In this document: positions 1 through 6,697 of the stretch, one piece after another
How positions within the stretch are numbered: the stretch's first letter is position 1
How the letters are laid out: every line of letters starts with the position of its first letter
Source of the DNA: Ruminococcus turbiniformis
GTDB lineage: Bacteria > Bacillota > Clostridia > Lachnospirales > Lachnospiraceae
DNA length: 64,000 nt
Direction of reading: 5' to 3'
Assembly: GCF_020687545.1 (NCBI RefSeq)
Contig: NZ_JAJEQX010000004.1
Span: 1 to 64,000, forward strand
Notes under the pieces: generated by a model
What the model saw: the letters and a program-made list of their open reading frames with translations, nothing else
Databases searched by the model: none
What the model was told of the DNA's origin: nothing
Made by a program: the position numbers and the translations under genes

Positions 1-87
1 CGCACCAGCGGTATTCTTCCATTATGAGGGATGGGGAGTCTTTAAATCAAAAGAAACCCTGGCCGCTCAGCTCCGCATTGCGGCCGT

Positions 88-113
88 TTTGCTCCGCAAA
101 ACCGGCCGTAGTA
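88..113. repeat. Strong inverted repeat near the left edge
   Basis: CGGCCGTTTTGC is followed three bases later by its near-perfect complement GCAAAACCGGCCG, which carries one extra C. It lies just past the 3' end of the truncated sigma-like gene on the minus strand. It could be a terminator-like hairpin, although no T-run follows, or part of the sequence that replaced the lost end of that gene. The function is not known. Confidence 0.45.
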
Positions 114-118
114 GGCCG

Positions 119-373
119 CTATTTGCAGGCGGCAAGTTCCGCATGGTATAGAACGGCTGTCTGGCCGCAGGCGGTAAAAAGATATTCTTCAAGCTGCTCC
201 AGCTCGGCAAGCTGGACAAACTTCTCATTCATCAGATAGTCAAGGGAAACTTCCTGTTCCCACCTCCGGCGCAGCTTCAAAATTTCATCTATGGCGGCGT
301 GACGAATGACAACCTTGCAAAAGGCATTAAAGGTGTACTGGATATGCACTTTGTAGGCTTCATCTTCGGTCAT
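119..373 (-). CDS. Truncated sigma-70-like protein of a conjugative element
   Basis: This is an 84-residue product. Its N-terminal half (HIQYTFNAFCKVVIRHAAID, then a YLMNEKFVQ segment) resembles the small sigma-70-like regulators common in Tn916-like and CTn-type conjugative transposons of Firmicutes. Those proteins are clearly longer and end in a region-4 helix-turn-helix. Here the reading frame stops at about residue 84, before that domain, so the protein probably cannot bind a promoter. The start at 373 is chosen because a GAGGGGG ribosome site precedes it; the open frame extends further upstream without a ribosome site. The family call is from memory of the motif and was not searched. Confidence 0.55.
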   Translation of the reverse strand: MTEDEAYKVHIQYTFNAFCKVVIRHAAIDEILKLRRRWEQEVSLDYLMNEKFVQLAELEQLEEYLFTACGQTAVLYHAELAACK

Positions 374-402
374 GGAAATGCCCCCTCTCTGAATAATAGT
401 GT

Positions 403-431
403 GGGGCGGCAGCACTCCTTGCTGTCGCCCC
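403..431 (-). promoter_or_regulatory. Hairpin in the leader of the sigma-like gene
   Basis: The arms GGGGCGGCAGCA and TGCTGTCGCCCC (one mismatch, 5-base loop) lie just upstream of the start at 373. A second inverted repeat lies at 467-489, with arms AACGGCG and CGCCGTT. Both fall in the transcribed leader of the minus-strand gene and could fold in RNA. Neither has a T-run, so simple termination is not supported. Whether they regulate is inference. Confidence 0.35.
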
Positions 432-532
432 TTGATTGCCTTCCAGCAAAGGCGGGCGGGGCTGTCAACGGCGGCGCGTATACGCCGTTCATCTTGACCG
501 TTGACTGGCTCGGCTGGCTTTGCTATCAATCT

Positions 533-1093
533 TTAAAAAATAGATTTACCTAATGCCTCTGCTTCTTCGAGTTGCTTTGGCTTGTTTAATATTGCTCCGG
601 CGTCCATATTGCCGCCAGCATATACAATTCCAATATTCTTCCAGCCCAAATGAGAAGTTAACCCCTCATAAAATGCTTTGACAGGTGCGAAATTATTTTC
701 TGTATCACCTTCGGCGGCCATAAGTAGAATACAATCCTTTTTAGGATTTTCATAGTTTGGGGTCAGTTCGGCAACTGCGAAAAGTCGGTCGAACGCACAT
801 TTCAGTTGACCACTAATTCCCCAGTAATACATAGGAGAAGCTAAAACCACAATATCTGCGTCCTTGTAGGCCGGATAAATCTTCTGCATATCGTCTTTTT
901 GAACACACGGGCTTGCTGTGTCCTTGCCGCCATTACAACAACCTAAGCAACCATGAATGTTCATTTTTTGCAAGTCAAAACATATAACTTCATTTCCCGT
1001 GGCTTCTGCTCCCTTTATGAAATGAGTTATAAGGGCTTTAGTATTTCCATTCGGGCGTGGGCTCCCATTCAAAATACAAATCTTTTTGCTCAT
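533..1093 (-). CDS. Flavodoxin-fold NAD(P)H-dependent oxidoreductase
   Basis: The product has 186 residues and belongs to the NADPH-dependent FMN reductase/flavodoxin-like family. The N-terminal strand and phosphate loop (ILNGSPRPNGNTKAL, residues 7-21) bind the FMN phosphate. SPMYYWGISGQLKCAFDR (about residues 86-103) is the second flavin-contacting segment. A CLGCCNGGKD segment with several cysteines follows, as in the iron-sulfur-flavoprotein-like branch, but the cysteine spacing does not prove a cluster. A GGAGG ribosome site precedes the ATG. The gene diverges from an HxlR regulator, a common pairing in which the regulator responds to reactive electrophiles or quinones. The substrate is unknown. 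Confidence 0.85.
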   Translation of the reverse strand: MSKKICILNGSPRPNGNTKALITHFIKGAEATGNEVICFDLQKMNIHGCLGCCNGGKDTASPCVQKDDMQKIYPAYKDADIVVLASPMYYWGISGQLKCAFDRLFAVAELTPNYENPKKDCILLMAAEGDTENNFAPVKAFYEGLTSHLGWKNIGIVYAGGNMDAGAILNKPKQLEEAEALGKSIF

Positions 1094-1167
1094 AAGCTAT
1101 ACACCTCCAAAATTTATGTTATAATTATAGCAGCACATACAAGTAAAATAAAGTACGCACATTTTAG

Positions 1168-1182
1168 TTAGATACTATCTAA
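1168..1182. promoter_or_regulatory. Palindromic candidate operator for the HxlR regulator
   Basis: TTAGATACTATCTAA is a perfect 15-base palindrome around a central C. It sits in the short divergent intergenic region, directly before the ribosome site of the HxlR gene. Binding there by the HxlR dimer would repress its own gene and could affect the flavoprotein gene. A minus-strand -10 (TATAAT) for the flavoprotein lies near 1120-1130. That the regulator is the ligand is inference. Confidence 0.5.
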
Positions 1183-1198
1183 AAGGAGAGTTATATTT

Positions 1199-1540
1199 AT
1201 GTTTAAAGATTTTATAGCAAATGCAAATTTTGAAGATACCGGATTTAGTTATACATTGTCGTTAATTAACGGAAAATATAAAATGGTAATCCTGTACTGC
1301 CTTATGGAATTTAAAGTAGTACGATATAATGAGTTGAAGCGATATATCAAATCTATATCCCACAAAACTTTAAGTAATTCTCTAAAGGAATTAGAGAAAG
1401 ACCAACTCATAATCCGCAAAGAATACCCTCAAATACCGCCCAAAGTTGAATACAGTTTATCGGAAAAAGGGCAGTCGCTCATGGAAATATTAGACCAGTT
1501 ATGTGTATGGGGCGAGAACCATAGAGATAGCTCAAAATAG
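1199..1540 (+). CDS. HxlR-family winged-helix transcriptional regulator
   Basis: The product has 113 residues, the normal length for HxlR/MarR-like DUF24 regulators. It has the family layout: an N-terminal helix with LINGKYKMVILYCLM, the recognition region (HKTLSNSLKELEKDQLI) and the wing (KVEYSLSEKGQSL). The family is dimeric and usually senses quinones, aldehydes or disulfide stress. The N-terminal sensing cysteine typical of HypR/YodB types is not obvious here; cysteines occur at the helix (YCLM) and near the C-terminus (LCVWG). An AAAGGAG ribosome site precedes the ATG. The gene diverges from the flavoprotein at 533-1093, its probable target. Confidence 0.9.
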   Translation: MFKDFIANANFEDTGFSYTLSLINGKYKMVILYCLMEFKVVRYNELKRYIKSISHKTLSNSLKELEKDQLIIRKEYPQIPPKVEYSLSEKGQSLMEILDQLCVWGENHRDSSK

Positions 1541-1624
1541 TGGGGCTGTCGCTTGTCAATTTCTTGTGTGTTACTTTATAGCACATGAGCATTTACTCAA
1601 GGCACATATTTATCTACATACAGC

Positions 1625-1660
1625 AAGCGGCGATACTCCTGCTCTGGAATATCGCCGCTT
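1625..1660 (+). terminator. Hairpin downstream of the HxlR gene
   Basis: The perfect 11-base arms AAGCGGCGATA and TATCGCCGCTT flank a 14-base loop about 85 bases after the HxlR stop. The trailing sequence (TCGTTCTC) is only moderately T-rich, so this is a possible rather than a strong intrinsic terminator. Confidence 0.4.
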
Positions 1661-1856
1661 TCGTTCTCATATATCAAAACTTGTCACATCAAGGCGCTTT
1701 CAAAAATGGTGTAGTGGTGGTGTAGTAAGCGCCCTTTTGCTCCGCAGAGCCATTGATTTTACTGGCTTTTTGGGGACTTTTCAAGATACTGCCGTGGCAG
1801 ATGAAAAGCACTCGTATCATATTTTAAAGTCCTCCTGTTTTGCTAAGATTTGCCCC

Positions 1857-1875
1857 GTTTTGCCGCGATTTGCCA
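1857..1875. repeat. 19-base direct repeat, left copy (possible integrase arm site)
   Basis: GTTTTGCCGCGATTTGCCA occurs here and again, identical, at 6473-6491. The left copy is preceded by related ATTTGCC and TTTGCT motifs, and an inverted relative (GGGGCAAATT) lies near 6544-6553 next to the integrase remnant. Clustered short repeats of this kind are typical arm-binding sites of tyrosine integrases, and identical copies on both sides of a module fit element ends. The role is inference. Confidence 0.45.
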
Positions 1876-1946
1876 TGTAATAGGCAGAAACAAAGCTTCT
1901 CATAATCCAAAATTATCGGAACTAACACTCCAAAAAAATTTATCAC

Positions 1947-1975
1947 TTCCAAAGTGTAAAATTGACACTTTGGAA
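1947..1975 (-). repeat. Perfect inverted repeat after the first fic gene
   Basis: The arms TTCCAAAGTGT and ACACTTTGGAA flank a 7-base loop, 22 bases beyond the fic stop. A further partial copy (ACTTTGAAA) lies nearer the stop. On the minus strand the hairpin is followed after about nine bases by a T-run, so it could terminate the fic transcript. The repeated ACTTTGGAA core also fits a protein-binding site. Confidence 0.45.
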
Positions 1976-1997
1976 CCAACTTTTGATACTTTGAAAA

Positions 1998-2897
1998 CTA
2001 CTTTACTTCATATGGGATTCTGAAATAATCCAAATACGCCTTATATCGATCCTGTGCGGTCAGGCAGGTATCTGTCAGATAGCCTTTTTCATTGTCCCAC
2101 TCCTTCAATCCTCTATAGTAGAACATCTTCAGGTTATCCTCAATAATGAAGGGAACAATATTATATTTTAAACATTCTTTGAACATAATCAGCCTGCCAA
2201 CACGACCGTTACCGTCCTGAAACGGATGGATTCGCTCAAACTTTACATGGAAATTCAGAATATTCTCAAAGGTCTTTTCTTCTTTTGCATTGTACTCTGT
2301 CAGCAATGCTTTCATCTTACCGGCAACTTCTTCAGGCAGAGTAGTATCCATGCCGCCTACCTCATTGGGCAGTTTCTTATAATCCCCCACTGCAAACCAG
2401 TCTTTTCTGGAATCGCTGGTTCCGCTTTTTAAAGTCAGATGAAGTTCCTTAATAAACTTCTCAGTCAAAGCAGTTTTTGCATGGTCGATAATCATATCAA
2501 TACATCGAAAATGATTTGATGTTTCAATCACATCATCTACGTTGAGAACCTCATTTTCCACGCCAATGGTATTGGTTTCAAAAATATATCTGGTCTGATC
2601 ATGGGTCAGACGACTTCCCTCAATATGGTTTGAGTTATACGTTAAATCAATTTGTGTTTTATGGTAAATACCGCCGGAATATTTACTTGCTTTTTGTTCC
2701 TGCAAGATATCCAGCAGTGTAATCGGATGTTCTTTCCTTTTATTGGAACGCTCTGGTTTTTCAGCGTTCTCCGGAATATTCCAGGTCTTTCCGGTAAGAA
2801 AAGCACCCTGCACACGCCCATGGGCACAGTAATTTCTCACACTGCGCTCCGATATATTCCATTTTTTTGCTATTTCAACAACTGAAAGGTAGTGCAT
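1998..2897 (-). CDS. Fic-domain protein with N-terminal helix-turn-helix (first copy)
   Basis: The product has 299 residues. Residues 1-45 form a small MerR/excisionase-like helix-turn-helix (SVVEIAKKWNISERSVRNYC and a wing ending TWNIPENA). The Fic fold follows, with the catalytic loop HPFQDGNGRVGR at 224-235, complete with His and the anion-binding GNGR. An autoinhibitory helix motif, SNHIEG at 89-94, matches the (S/T)xxxE(G/N) signature, so this is a class II, self-inhibited Fic enzyme. The family transfers AMP or another nucleotide phosphate to protein hydroxyls; the target is unknown. The start at 2897 is preferred over an in-frame ATG eight codons earlier because GGAGG lies 7 bases before it. 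A second such gene lies at 5375-6268 and a relic lies at about 3010-3075. Confidence 0.9.
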   Translation of the reverse strand: MHYLSVVEIAKKWNISERSVRNYCAHGRVQGAFLTGKTWNIPENAEKPERSNKRKEHPITLLDILQEQKASKYSGGIYHKTQIDLTYNSNHIEGSRLTHDQTRYIFETNTIGVENEVLNVDDVIETSNHFRCIDMIIDHAKTALTEKFIKELHLTLKSGTSDSRKDWFAVGDYKKLPNEVGGMDTTLPEEVAGKMKALLTEYNAKEEKTFENILNFHVKFERIHPFQDGNGRVGRLIMFKECLKYNIVPFIIEDNLKMFYYRGLKEWDNEKGYLTDTCLTAQDRYKAYLDYFRIPYEVK

Positions 2898-3009
2898 CTG
2901 CTTTCCTCCGTTATCAATCAAATCTAATACTATATGAATCTACACTATAGTATATCACATTACCGGCAATAAATCCATCAAACTTCTATATTATACAATA
3001 TATTTTGCC

Positions 3010-3075
3010 GATTCCGAAATCTTTCAACTACGTCCCTCACGGATAACTCCCGGGATACTTGCGTATTTTGGCTTT
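3010..3075 (-). pseudogene. Relic of a third HTH-Fic gene start
   Basis: Read on the minus strand, this stretch gives IPGVIREGRS, then a stop where the second fic gene has Trp, then KI. It closely matches IPGVIRVGRSWKI of the protein at 5375-6268, and the nucleotide identity is obvious over about 40 bases. Only the helix-turn-helix/wing portion survives and a TGG-to-TGA change breaks it. It shows that another copy of this gene type once lay here or was partly duplicated. Confidence 0.6.
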
Positions 3076-3188
3076 GTATATTTTATTATAATAGTTATCT
3101 TTCATACATTTCCCTCTTGACTGTCAAGTAACTATACATATTATACTAGTGTAGTATCTTTTAAATAACTGGATTTTATATTCCGGCC

Positions 3189-4493
3189 ATGATAGAATAC
3201 ATACATCAAATGGTGGAGGTATCCTATCTATGGGAAGAAAATCAATCGTTATCAACCTCAGTGCTGAGGAGCGTGAATATCTTGAAACACAAACACGTAG
3301 GAGATATTACCTTTACGCATACCCTGTATAAAGACCAGACGGGAAAGAGCCGGTGTCTCCTGGATGAACTGTTGCACCTGCCGGATAGAGAAAGATTTAC
3401 AGCAGCGGCAGAAGCAAAGCTTTTGAATGAAGCGGAAGTCCATTCTTACCAGCATACCGCGGAATCAATCAAGACAAATGGGCAGACGATCACAAAGACG
3501 ACGGTAATGAACAAAGTCCACTCCATCGAAAAAGAGATCCCGGAGATGGAAGAGCCGCCAAAGGAAAAGAAAGCCTGCGAATATCTTTATATCGAAGCGG
3601 ATGAGGATCATATCCATCGGCAGAAAGATGGATATGAACAGGGATGTTTTATCGGCAAGCTGGTCTATCTCTTTGAAGGAAAAGAAGAGATCTGCAATGG
3701 CAGGAGAAAGCTGATCTCACCGTTCTATTTTGGAGGGCTTTATGCGGGATCGGATCAGAATGCCGCCCTGTGGGAATCTGTAGATGCTTATATCCGGCAG
3801 CATTATGATCTGGATGTACTGAAATGCGTTTATATCAACAGCGATGGCGGGAGTTGGATCCGTGCAGCTGCCAACTATGTAGGGAAAAGCAGACTTGTGG
3901 CAGACCGGTTCCATCTGATGAAATACATCAACCGGGTAGCCCGGTATACGCTGGATGAAGAAGGGGTCACAAAAGGACGGTTCTATAAGTATATTTATAA
4001 AAATAAGCTTCTGGCAGCCAAAAAGCTCCTGACCCGGATCCGGAACCACTGTGAAGGGAGCGAACGCGCGGTAGAAGACTGCAGGACATATCTTGTTGGA
4101 AACTGGGAGTATATCCAGAGGGCATTCCATGATAAGCACGTACTGGGGTGCAGCGCGGAAGGACATGTGAGCAGCGTTTTATCTGAGCGGATGAGTTCAA
4201 GACCTATGGGATGGAGTGAGACGGGTTCAGACCGGATGTGCAAGCTGCGTTGTTTTATCCGTAATTATGGACGGGAAAAAGTGATCGACCTTGTGAATTA
4301 CCGAAGGGAGCGAGAGCTGGAAATATGCGCGGCAACAGGGACAGACGGGATGATCGATGAGCCGCAGAGGAAAAAGTATACAGCGAAACAGAGAGAGGTA
4401 CAGCGGTATGCGGAGGCTTTGCATGGAACTCTGGGAGGGAATTCCACCGTACGGAAGATCCTTGCCATCCGAGAACAGATCGGGAATCTATAA
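3189..4493 (+). mobile_element. ISLre2-type transposase relic, N-terminus replaced
   Basis: The 434-residue open frame matches ISLre2 (UPF0236) transposases from about residue 37 onward. VGDITFTHTLY and LLDELL give the N-terminal domain remainder. YIEADEDHIH and YINSDGGSW carry candidate acidic catalytic residues, and HVSSVLSERMSSRPMGWS is the conserved C-terminal family motif. The first ~36 residues do not fit the family, which normally has a longer N-terminal region. In another frame they are the start of an IS630-type transposase. The original ISLre2 start is therefore gone and the element is probably dead or helped in trans. No clear terminal inverted repeats were found by eye. Confidence 0.8.
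3230..3331 (+). pseudogene. 5' fragment of an IS630-type transposase
   Basis: An ATG with a GGAGG ribosome site starts a 33-codon frame reading MGRKSIVINLSAEEREYLET, which looks like the N-terminal helix-turn-helix start of IS630-family transposases. At about 3295-3305 the sequence switches to ISLre2-type and the frame soon stops at 3329-3331. The fragment was evidently cut by insertion or recombination with the ISLre2 element. Confidence 0.6.
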
Positions 4494-4617
4494 TCTTGAA
4501 AAAAAGAAACGCCAGTTGTATGATTAAGAAAACAAGTCTGAAGTCACATTATTTTGGGGACGATCTTTTTCATTTCAACTGACAATTCGTTTACTTCATC
4601 GATTCATATTGAAGCAC

Positions 4618-4673
4618 TTGAGCAGGATTCCTATTTGTGCTAAGATAAGCATAACAAGTTCGGGTAACTCGAA
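4618..4673 (+). promoter_or_regulatory. Sigma-A-type promoter and dyad ahead of the monooxygenase-merR pair
   Basis: TTGAGC (4618-4623) and TAAGAT (4641-4646) are spaced by 17 bases, a good vegetative promoter. A short dyad, TTCG-N7-CGAA, lies downstream at 4659-4673, in the early transcribed region. It could be an operator for the MerR-type protein encoded at 5060. The promoter is well supported by spacing; the operator role is a guess. Confidence 0.45.
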
Positions 4674-4720
4674 GTCAAGGCTTTTTTGAAATTTTTATAA
4701 AAATCGGAAAGGAAATCACA

Positions 4721-5053
4721 ATGGCAATCACGATTAACATCTATTATACAGGCATGAATGGGAACGCAAGGCGATTTGCTGAGGAAATGGTTCAAAGTGG
4801 TATAGTCCATGATATTCGTTCAGAAGCAGGCAATCTTCGTTATGAATATTTTTTCCCTATGGAAGATAAAGAGTCGGTACTTTTAATTGATAGTTGGACA
4901 GACCAACAGGCACTCGATTTTCACCATGCTTCTTCTATGATGGAGAAAATAATGCGAATGCGTGAAAAATATGACCTGCACATGAAAGTAGAGCGTTATT
5001 TATCTGATAATATTTCCGACCGAGAAACCGATAAAACTTTTATCCGGGAGTGA
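4721..5053 (+). CDS. Antibiotic biosynthesis monooxygenase (ABM) domain protein
   Basis: The product has 110 residues and a single ferredoxin-like ABM domain. It shows the usual N-terminal strand (INIYYTGMNGNARRFAEEM), the central YEYFFPMEDKESVLLIDSW segment and the FHHASSMMEKIMRMREKYDL helix. Small dimeric ABM proteins include YgiN-like quinol monooxygenases and heme-degrading IsdG-like proteins. The family members act without added cofactors or on heme; which applies here is not evident. An AAAGGAAA ribosome site lies before the ATG. It is followed 6 bases later by a truncated merR gene and probably shares its transcript. Confidence 0.8.
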   Translation: MAITINIYYTGMNGNARRFAEEMVQSGIVHDIRSEAGNLRYEYFFPMEDKESVLLIDSWTDQQALDFHHASSMMEKIMRMREKYDLHMKVERYLSDNISDRETDKTFIRE

Positions 5054-5059
5054 TGTACT

Positions 5060-5260
5060 ATGATTTATTCATTGAAACAATTTGCCGAAATGTTCAATAT
5101 GACAGAGCATACAATCCGATATTATACCGACATCAATCTTTTGCCCTGCCAGAGAGATAAGGGAAACCGCCGCATTTTTAACGAAGAATCCGTTAACTGG
5201 ATGCAGGGGATTGCCTGTTTGAAAGGCTGCGGTGCGTCGATTGAGGATATTAAAGAATAA
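5060..5260 (+). pseudogene. MerR-family regulator, cut off after the DNA-binding domain
   Basis: The 66-residue product contains only the N-terminal MerR helix-turn-helix and wing: YSLKQFAEMFNMTEHTIRYY, then NRRIFNEESVNWMQGIACLKGCGASIEDIK. MerR regulators need a C-terminal coiled-coil to dimerise and a sensor tail. The frame stops immediately after IEDIKE, where relatives continue. The break at about 5255-5262 coincides with the 3' truncation of a minus-strand frame (5250-5351), so a deletion joined two unrelated gene pieces. The surviving piece is probably inactive, or could bind DNA weakly. Confidence 0.75.
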
Positions 5261-5351
5261 TAAAAAATCTACTGTCATTATCTAGGACACAATCAAATAC
5301 CCCCATTTTATCCAATTCATCGTCTAAACCTAGATATTCTGAAACAAACAT
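5250..5351 (-). pseudogene. N-terminal fragment of an unknown gene, too short to be intact
   Basis: A GGAGGTG ribosome site precedes an ATG at 5351 and a 33-codon frame beginning MFVSEYLGLDDELDKMGVFD. Composition and the ribosome site look like a real gene start. The frame then runs out at about 5258, exactly where the oppositely oriented merR is broken. The rest of the gene is absent. No function can be assigned from this piece. Confidence 0.5.
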
Positions 5352-5374
5352 TCCCACACACCTCCACAATATTT

Positions 5375-6268
5375 TCATTCTTCCAACATTGCCAGATAGC
5401 TGTCTAATCTTGTACTCACATACCCAGCAAACAACTTTTCCATCGCATTCAGATTATGATTTACATGATATTCATCAAAAGCATTGTAATAAGCAACCCG
5501 ATCTGTAAATTTAATATCAATCGGCGGATATCCTGCTTTCATCAGTTCCAGATTTACAAGCAGCCGCCCCGTACGACCATTACCGTCTATAAACGGATGA
5601 ATGCCTTCAAATTCAATATGGAACTGTGCGAGCCTGGGAATGATATGCTCGGTGCTGTTTCTATAAGCTTCCAGCAACTGCTCCATCTTAGGTTGAATAA
5701 GATAAGGCTGTACCGGTTCATGTTTTGCCCCCATAATTCTTACTGGAACTCTTCTGTAAACCCCACGGTCATCTTTTTTATCCGCCAGTACCAGATAATG
5801 AATCTGCTTTATCACACTCTCTGATAATGGCACCTGCTCCTTTACCAGATCCTGCACAAAATAAAAAGCTTCTTTATGTCCGACCGCCTCCATATGGTCT
5901 TTGAGAGGTTTTTGATCAATCGTGAGACCACGCAGCACCATATCTGTTTCTCGCAAGGTCAGCGTATTACCTTCAATCGCATTGGAATTATAGGTATACT
6001 CCACCACAAATTCTTCTGTAAGACGCTCTGCCTCTCCTTCTGTCAATGGGCGCCTGGTGTCCAATTCTGCTTTCTTTCGGTCAATCATCTCTAACAGACT
6101 TTCTGCAGATCTATATCGACCATCCTCCGGTTTCTTTGCCTCTTCCGGAATCTTCCAACTACGTCCCACACGGATAACTCCCGGGATTTTTCCTTCTAAG
6201 CATAAGACCCGTACTCTTCTGTCTGAAATTCCCCACTTCTCTGCTGCTTGTTTCACTGACATATACAT
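5375..6268 (-). CDS. Fic-domain protein with N-terminal helix-turn-helix (second copy)
   Basis: The product has 297 residues and the same plan as the protein at 1998-2897 but is clearly diverged from it. Residues 1-45 form a helix-turn-helix (VKQAAEKWGISDRRVRVLC) with a wing. The inhibitory motif SNAIEG is at 95-100 and the catalytic loop HPFIDGNGRTGR at 224-235. All Fic core residues are intact, so it should be an active but self-inhibited nucleotidylyl-transferase. The ATG at 6268 follows GAGG by 10 bases. Three copies of a 12-base motif stand just upstream, suggesting that the helix-turn-helix binds its own promoter region. The target protein is unknown; a DNA-binding Fic could also act as an autoregulated toxin-like or housekeeping modifier. 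Confidence 0.9.
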   Translation of the reverse strand: MYMSVKQAAEKWGISDRRVRVLCLEGKIPGVIRVGRSWKIPEEAKKPEDGRYRSAESLLEMIDRKKAELDTRRPLTEGEAERLTEEFVVEYTYNSNAIEGNTLTLRETDMVLRGLTIDQKPLKDHMEAVGHKEAFYFVQDLVKEQVPLSESVIKQIHYLVLADKKDDRGVYRRVPVRIMGAKHEPVQPYLIQPKMEQLLEAYRNSTEHIIPRLAQFHIEFEGIHPFIDGNGRTGRLLVNLELMKAGYPPIDIKFTDRVAYYNAFDEYHVNHNLNAMEKLFAGYVSTRLDSYLAMLEE

Positions 6269-6305
6269 AAGTATTTCACCTCGCTTAGATAATAATATAC
6301 CCCAT

Positions 6306-6359
6306 TATCGGAACAATAGCAACGCTATCGGAATAATATTCAGCGTTTATCGGAATAAT
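6306..6359. promoter_or_regulatory. Three direct repeats upstream of the second fic gene
   Basis: TATCGGAAYAAT occurs at 6306-6317, 6326-6337 and 6348-6359, spaced 20 and 22 bases apart, that is, about two helical turns. The array starts 38 bases before the fic start. Regular phasing places all copies on one DNA face, as for cooperative repressor sites. A related TATCGGAA lies downstream of the first fic gene near 1914-1921. That the Fic protein's own helix-turn-helix binds here is inference. Confidence 0.6.
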
Positions 6360-6654
6360 GCAAAAAGATCCCGCAGATGCCCTTGACTCTCCCGGATCAA
6401 TGCTTTCACATTATTCACTTTTCTTTCCTCAGTAGTAGTAAATCCGTAGTCCCCCTCTGCCTCTCCCACCCTGTTTTGCCGCGATTTGCCAAGTATGTAG
6501 CTGCCGCTGAAATTGTTAAAACAATCACAGAATAAGCGAATCGGGGCAAATTGAGGCCGTCAAAAGTAGTAAAAACGTAGTAAGAATGGGGGTGTGTTAC
6601 TACCGTCCTATTTTAGCATAATTCTGTAGAACTGGATAGGACTATCTGGTTATG
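6360..6654. other. Gene-free stretch between fic and the integrase remnant
   Basis: There is no gene of note. It holds the right copy of the 19-base repeat (6473-6491), an inverted GGGGCAAATT relative near 6544-6553 and short repeated GTAGTA runs (near 6431-6450 and 6562-6600). These fit an integrase attachment region rather than a coding sequence. Confidence 0.4.
6473..6491. repeat. 19-base direct repeat, right copy (possible integrase arm site)
   Basis: GTTTTGCCGCGATTTGCCA is identical to 1857-1875, 4.6 kb away. It lies 0.2 kb from the 3' end of the integrase remnant, where arm or core attachment sites are usually found. The two copies bracket both fic genes, the insertion-sequence relic and the monooxygenase-merR pair. 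Confidence 0.45.
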
Positions 6655-6680
6655 AAAAAACGCCCTGCCATAGCAGAACG
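6655..6680 (-). terminator. Intrinsic terminator of the integrase remnant
   Basis: On the minus strand CGTTCTGC and GCAGGGCG pair (two G-T pairs) around a TATG loop and are followed by six T residues. It lies 18 bases after the integrase stop. Confidence 0.6.
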
Positions 6681-6697
6681 CCTTCATCCTTTCTATA

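Larger units (their letters stand above)
1541..1997. other. Gene-free stretch with element-end sequence
   Basis: No convincing gene lies between the HxlR gene and the first fic gene. The stretch holds a hairpin at 1625-1660, several TTTGCC-type repeats around 1839-1875, a perfect inverted repeat at 1947-1975, and an isolated TATCGGAA motif near 1914-1921 that recurs as a triplet upstream of the second fic gene. The look is that of the end of an integrative element. Confidence 0.5.

Noticed and set aside
1503-1880. 125-codon open frame after the HxlR gene
   Set aside because: It overlaps the HxlR end, has no ribosome site, runs through hairpins and repeat sequence, and shows no protein-like pattern.
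6306-6359. CRISPR-like array of short repeats
   Set aside because: The repeats are only 12 bases with 8-10-base spacers and no cas genes; they fit operators better.
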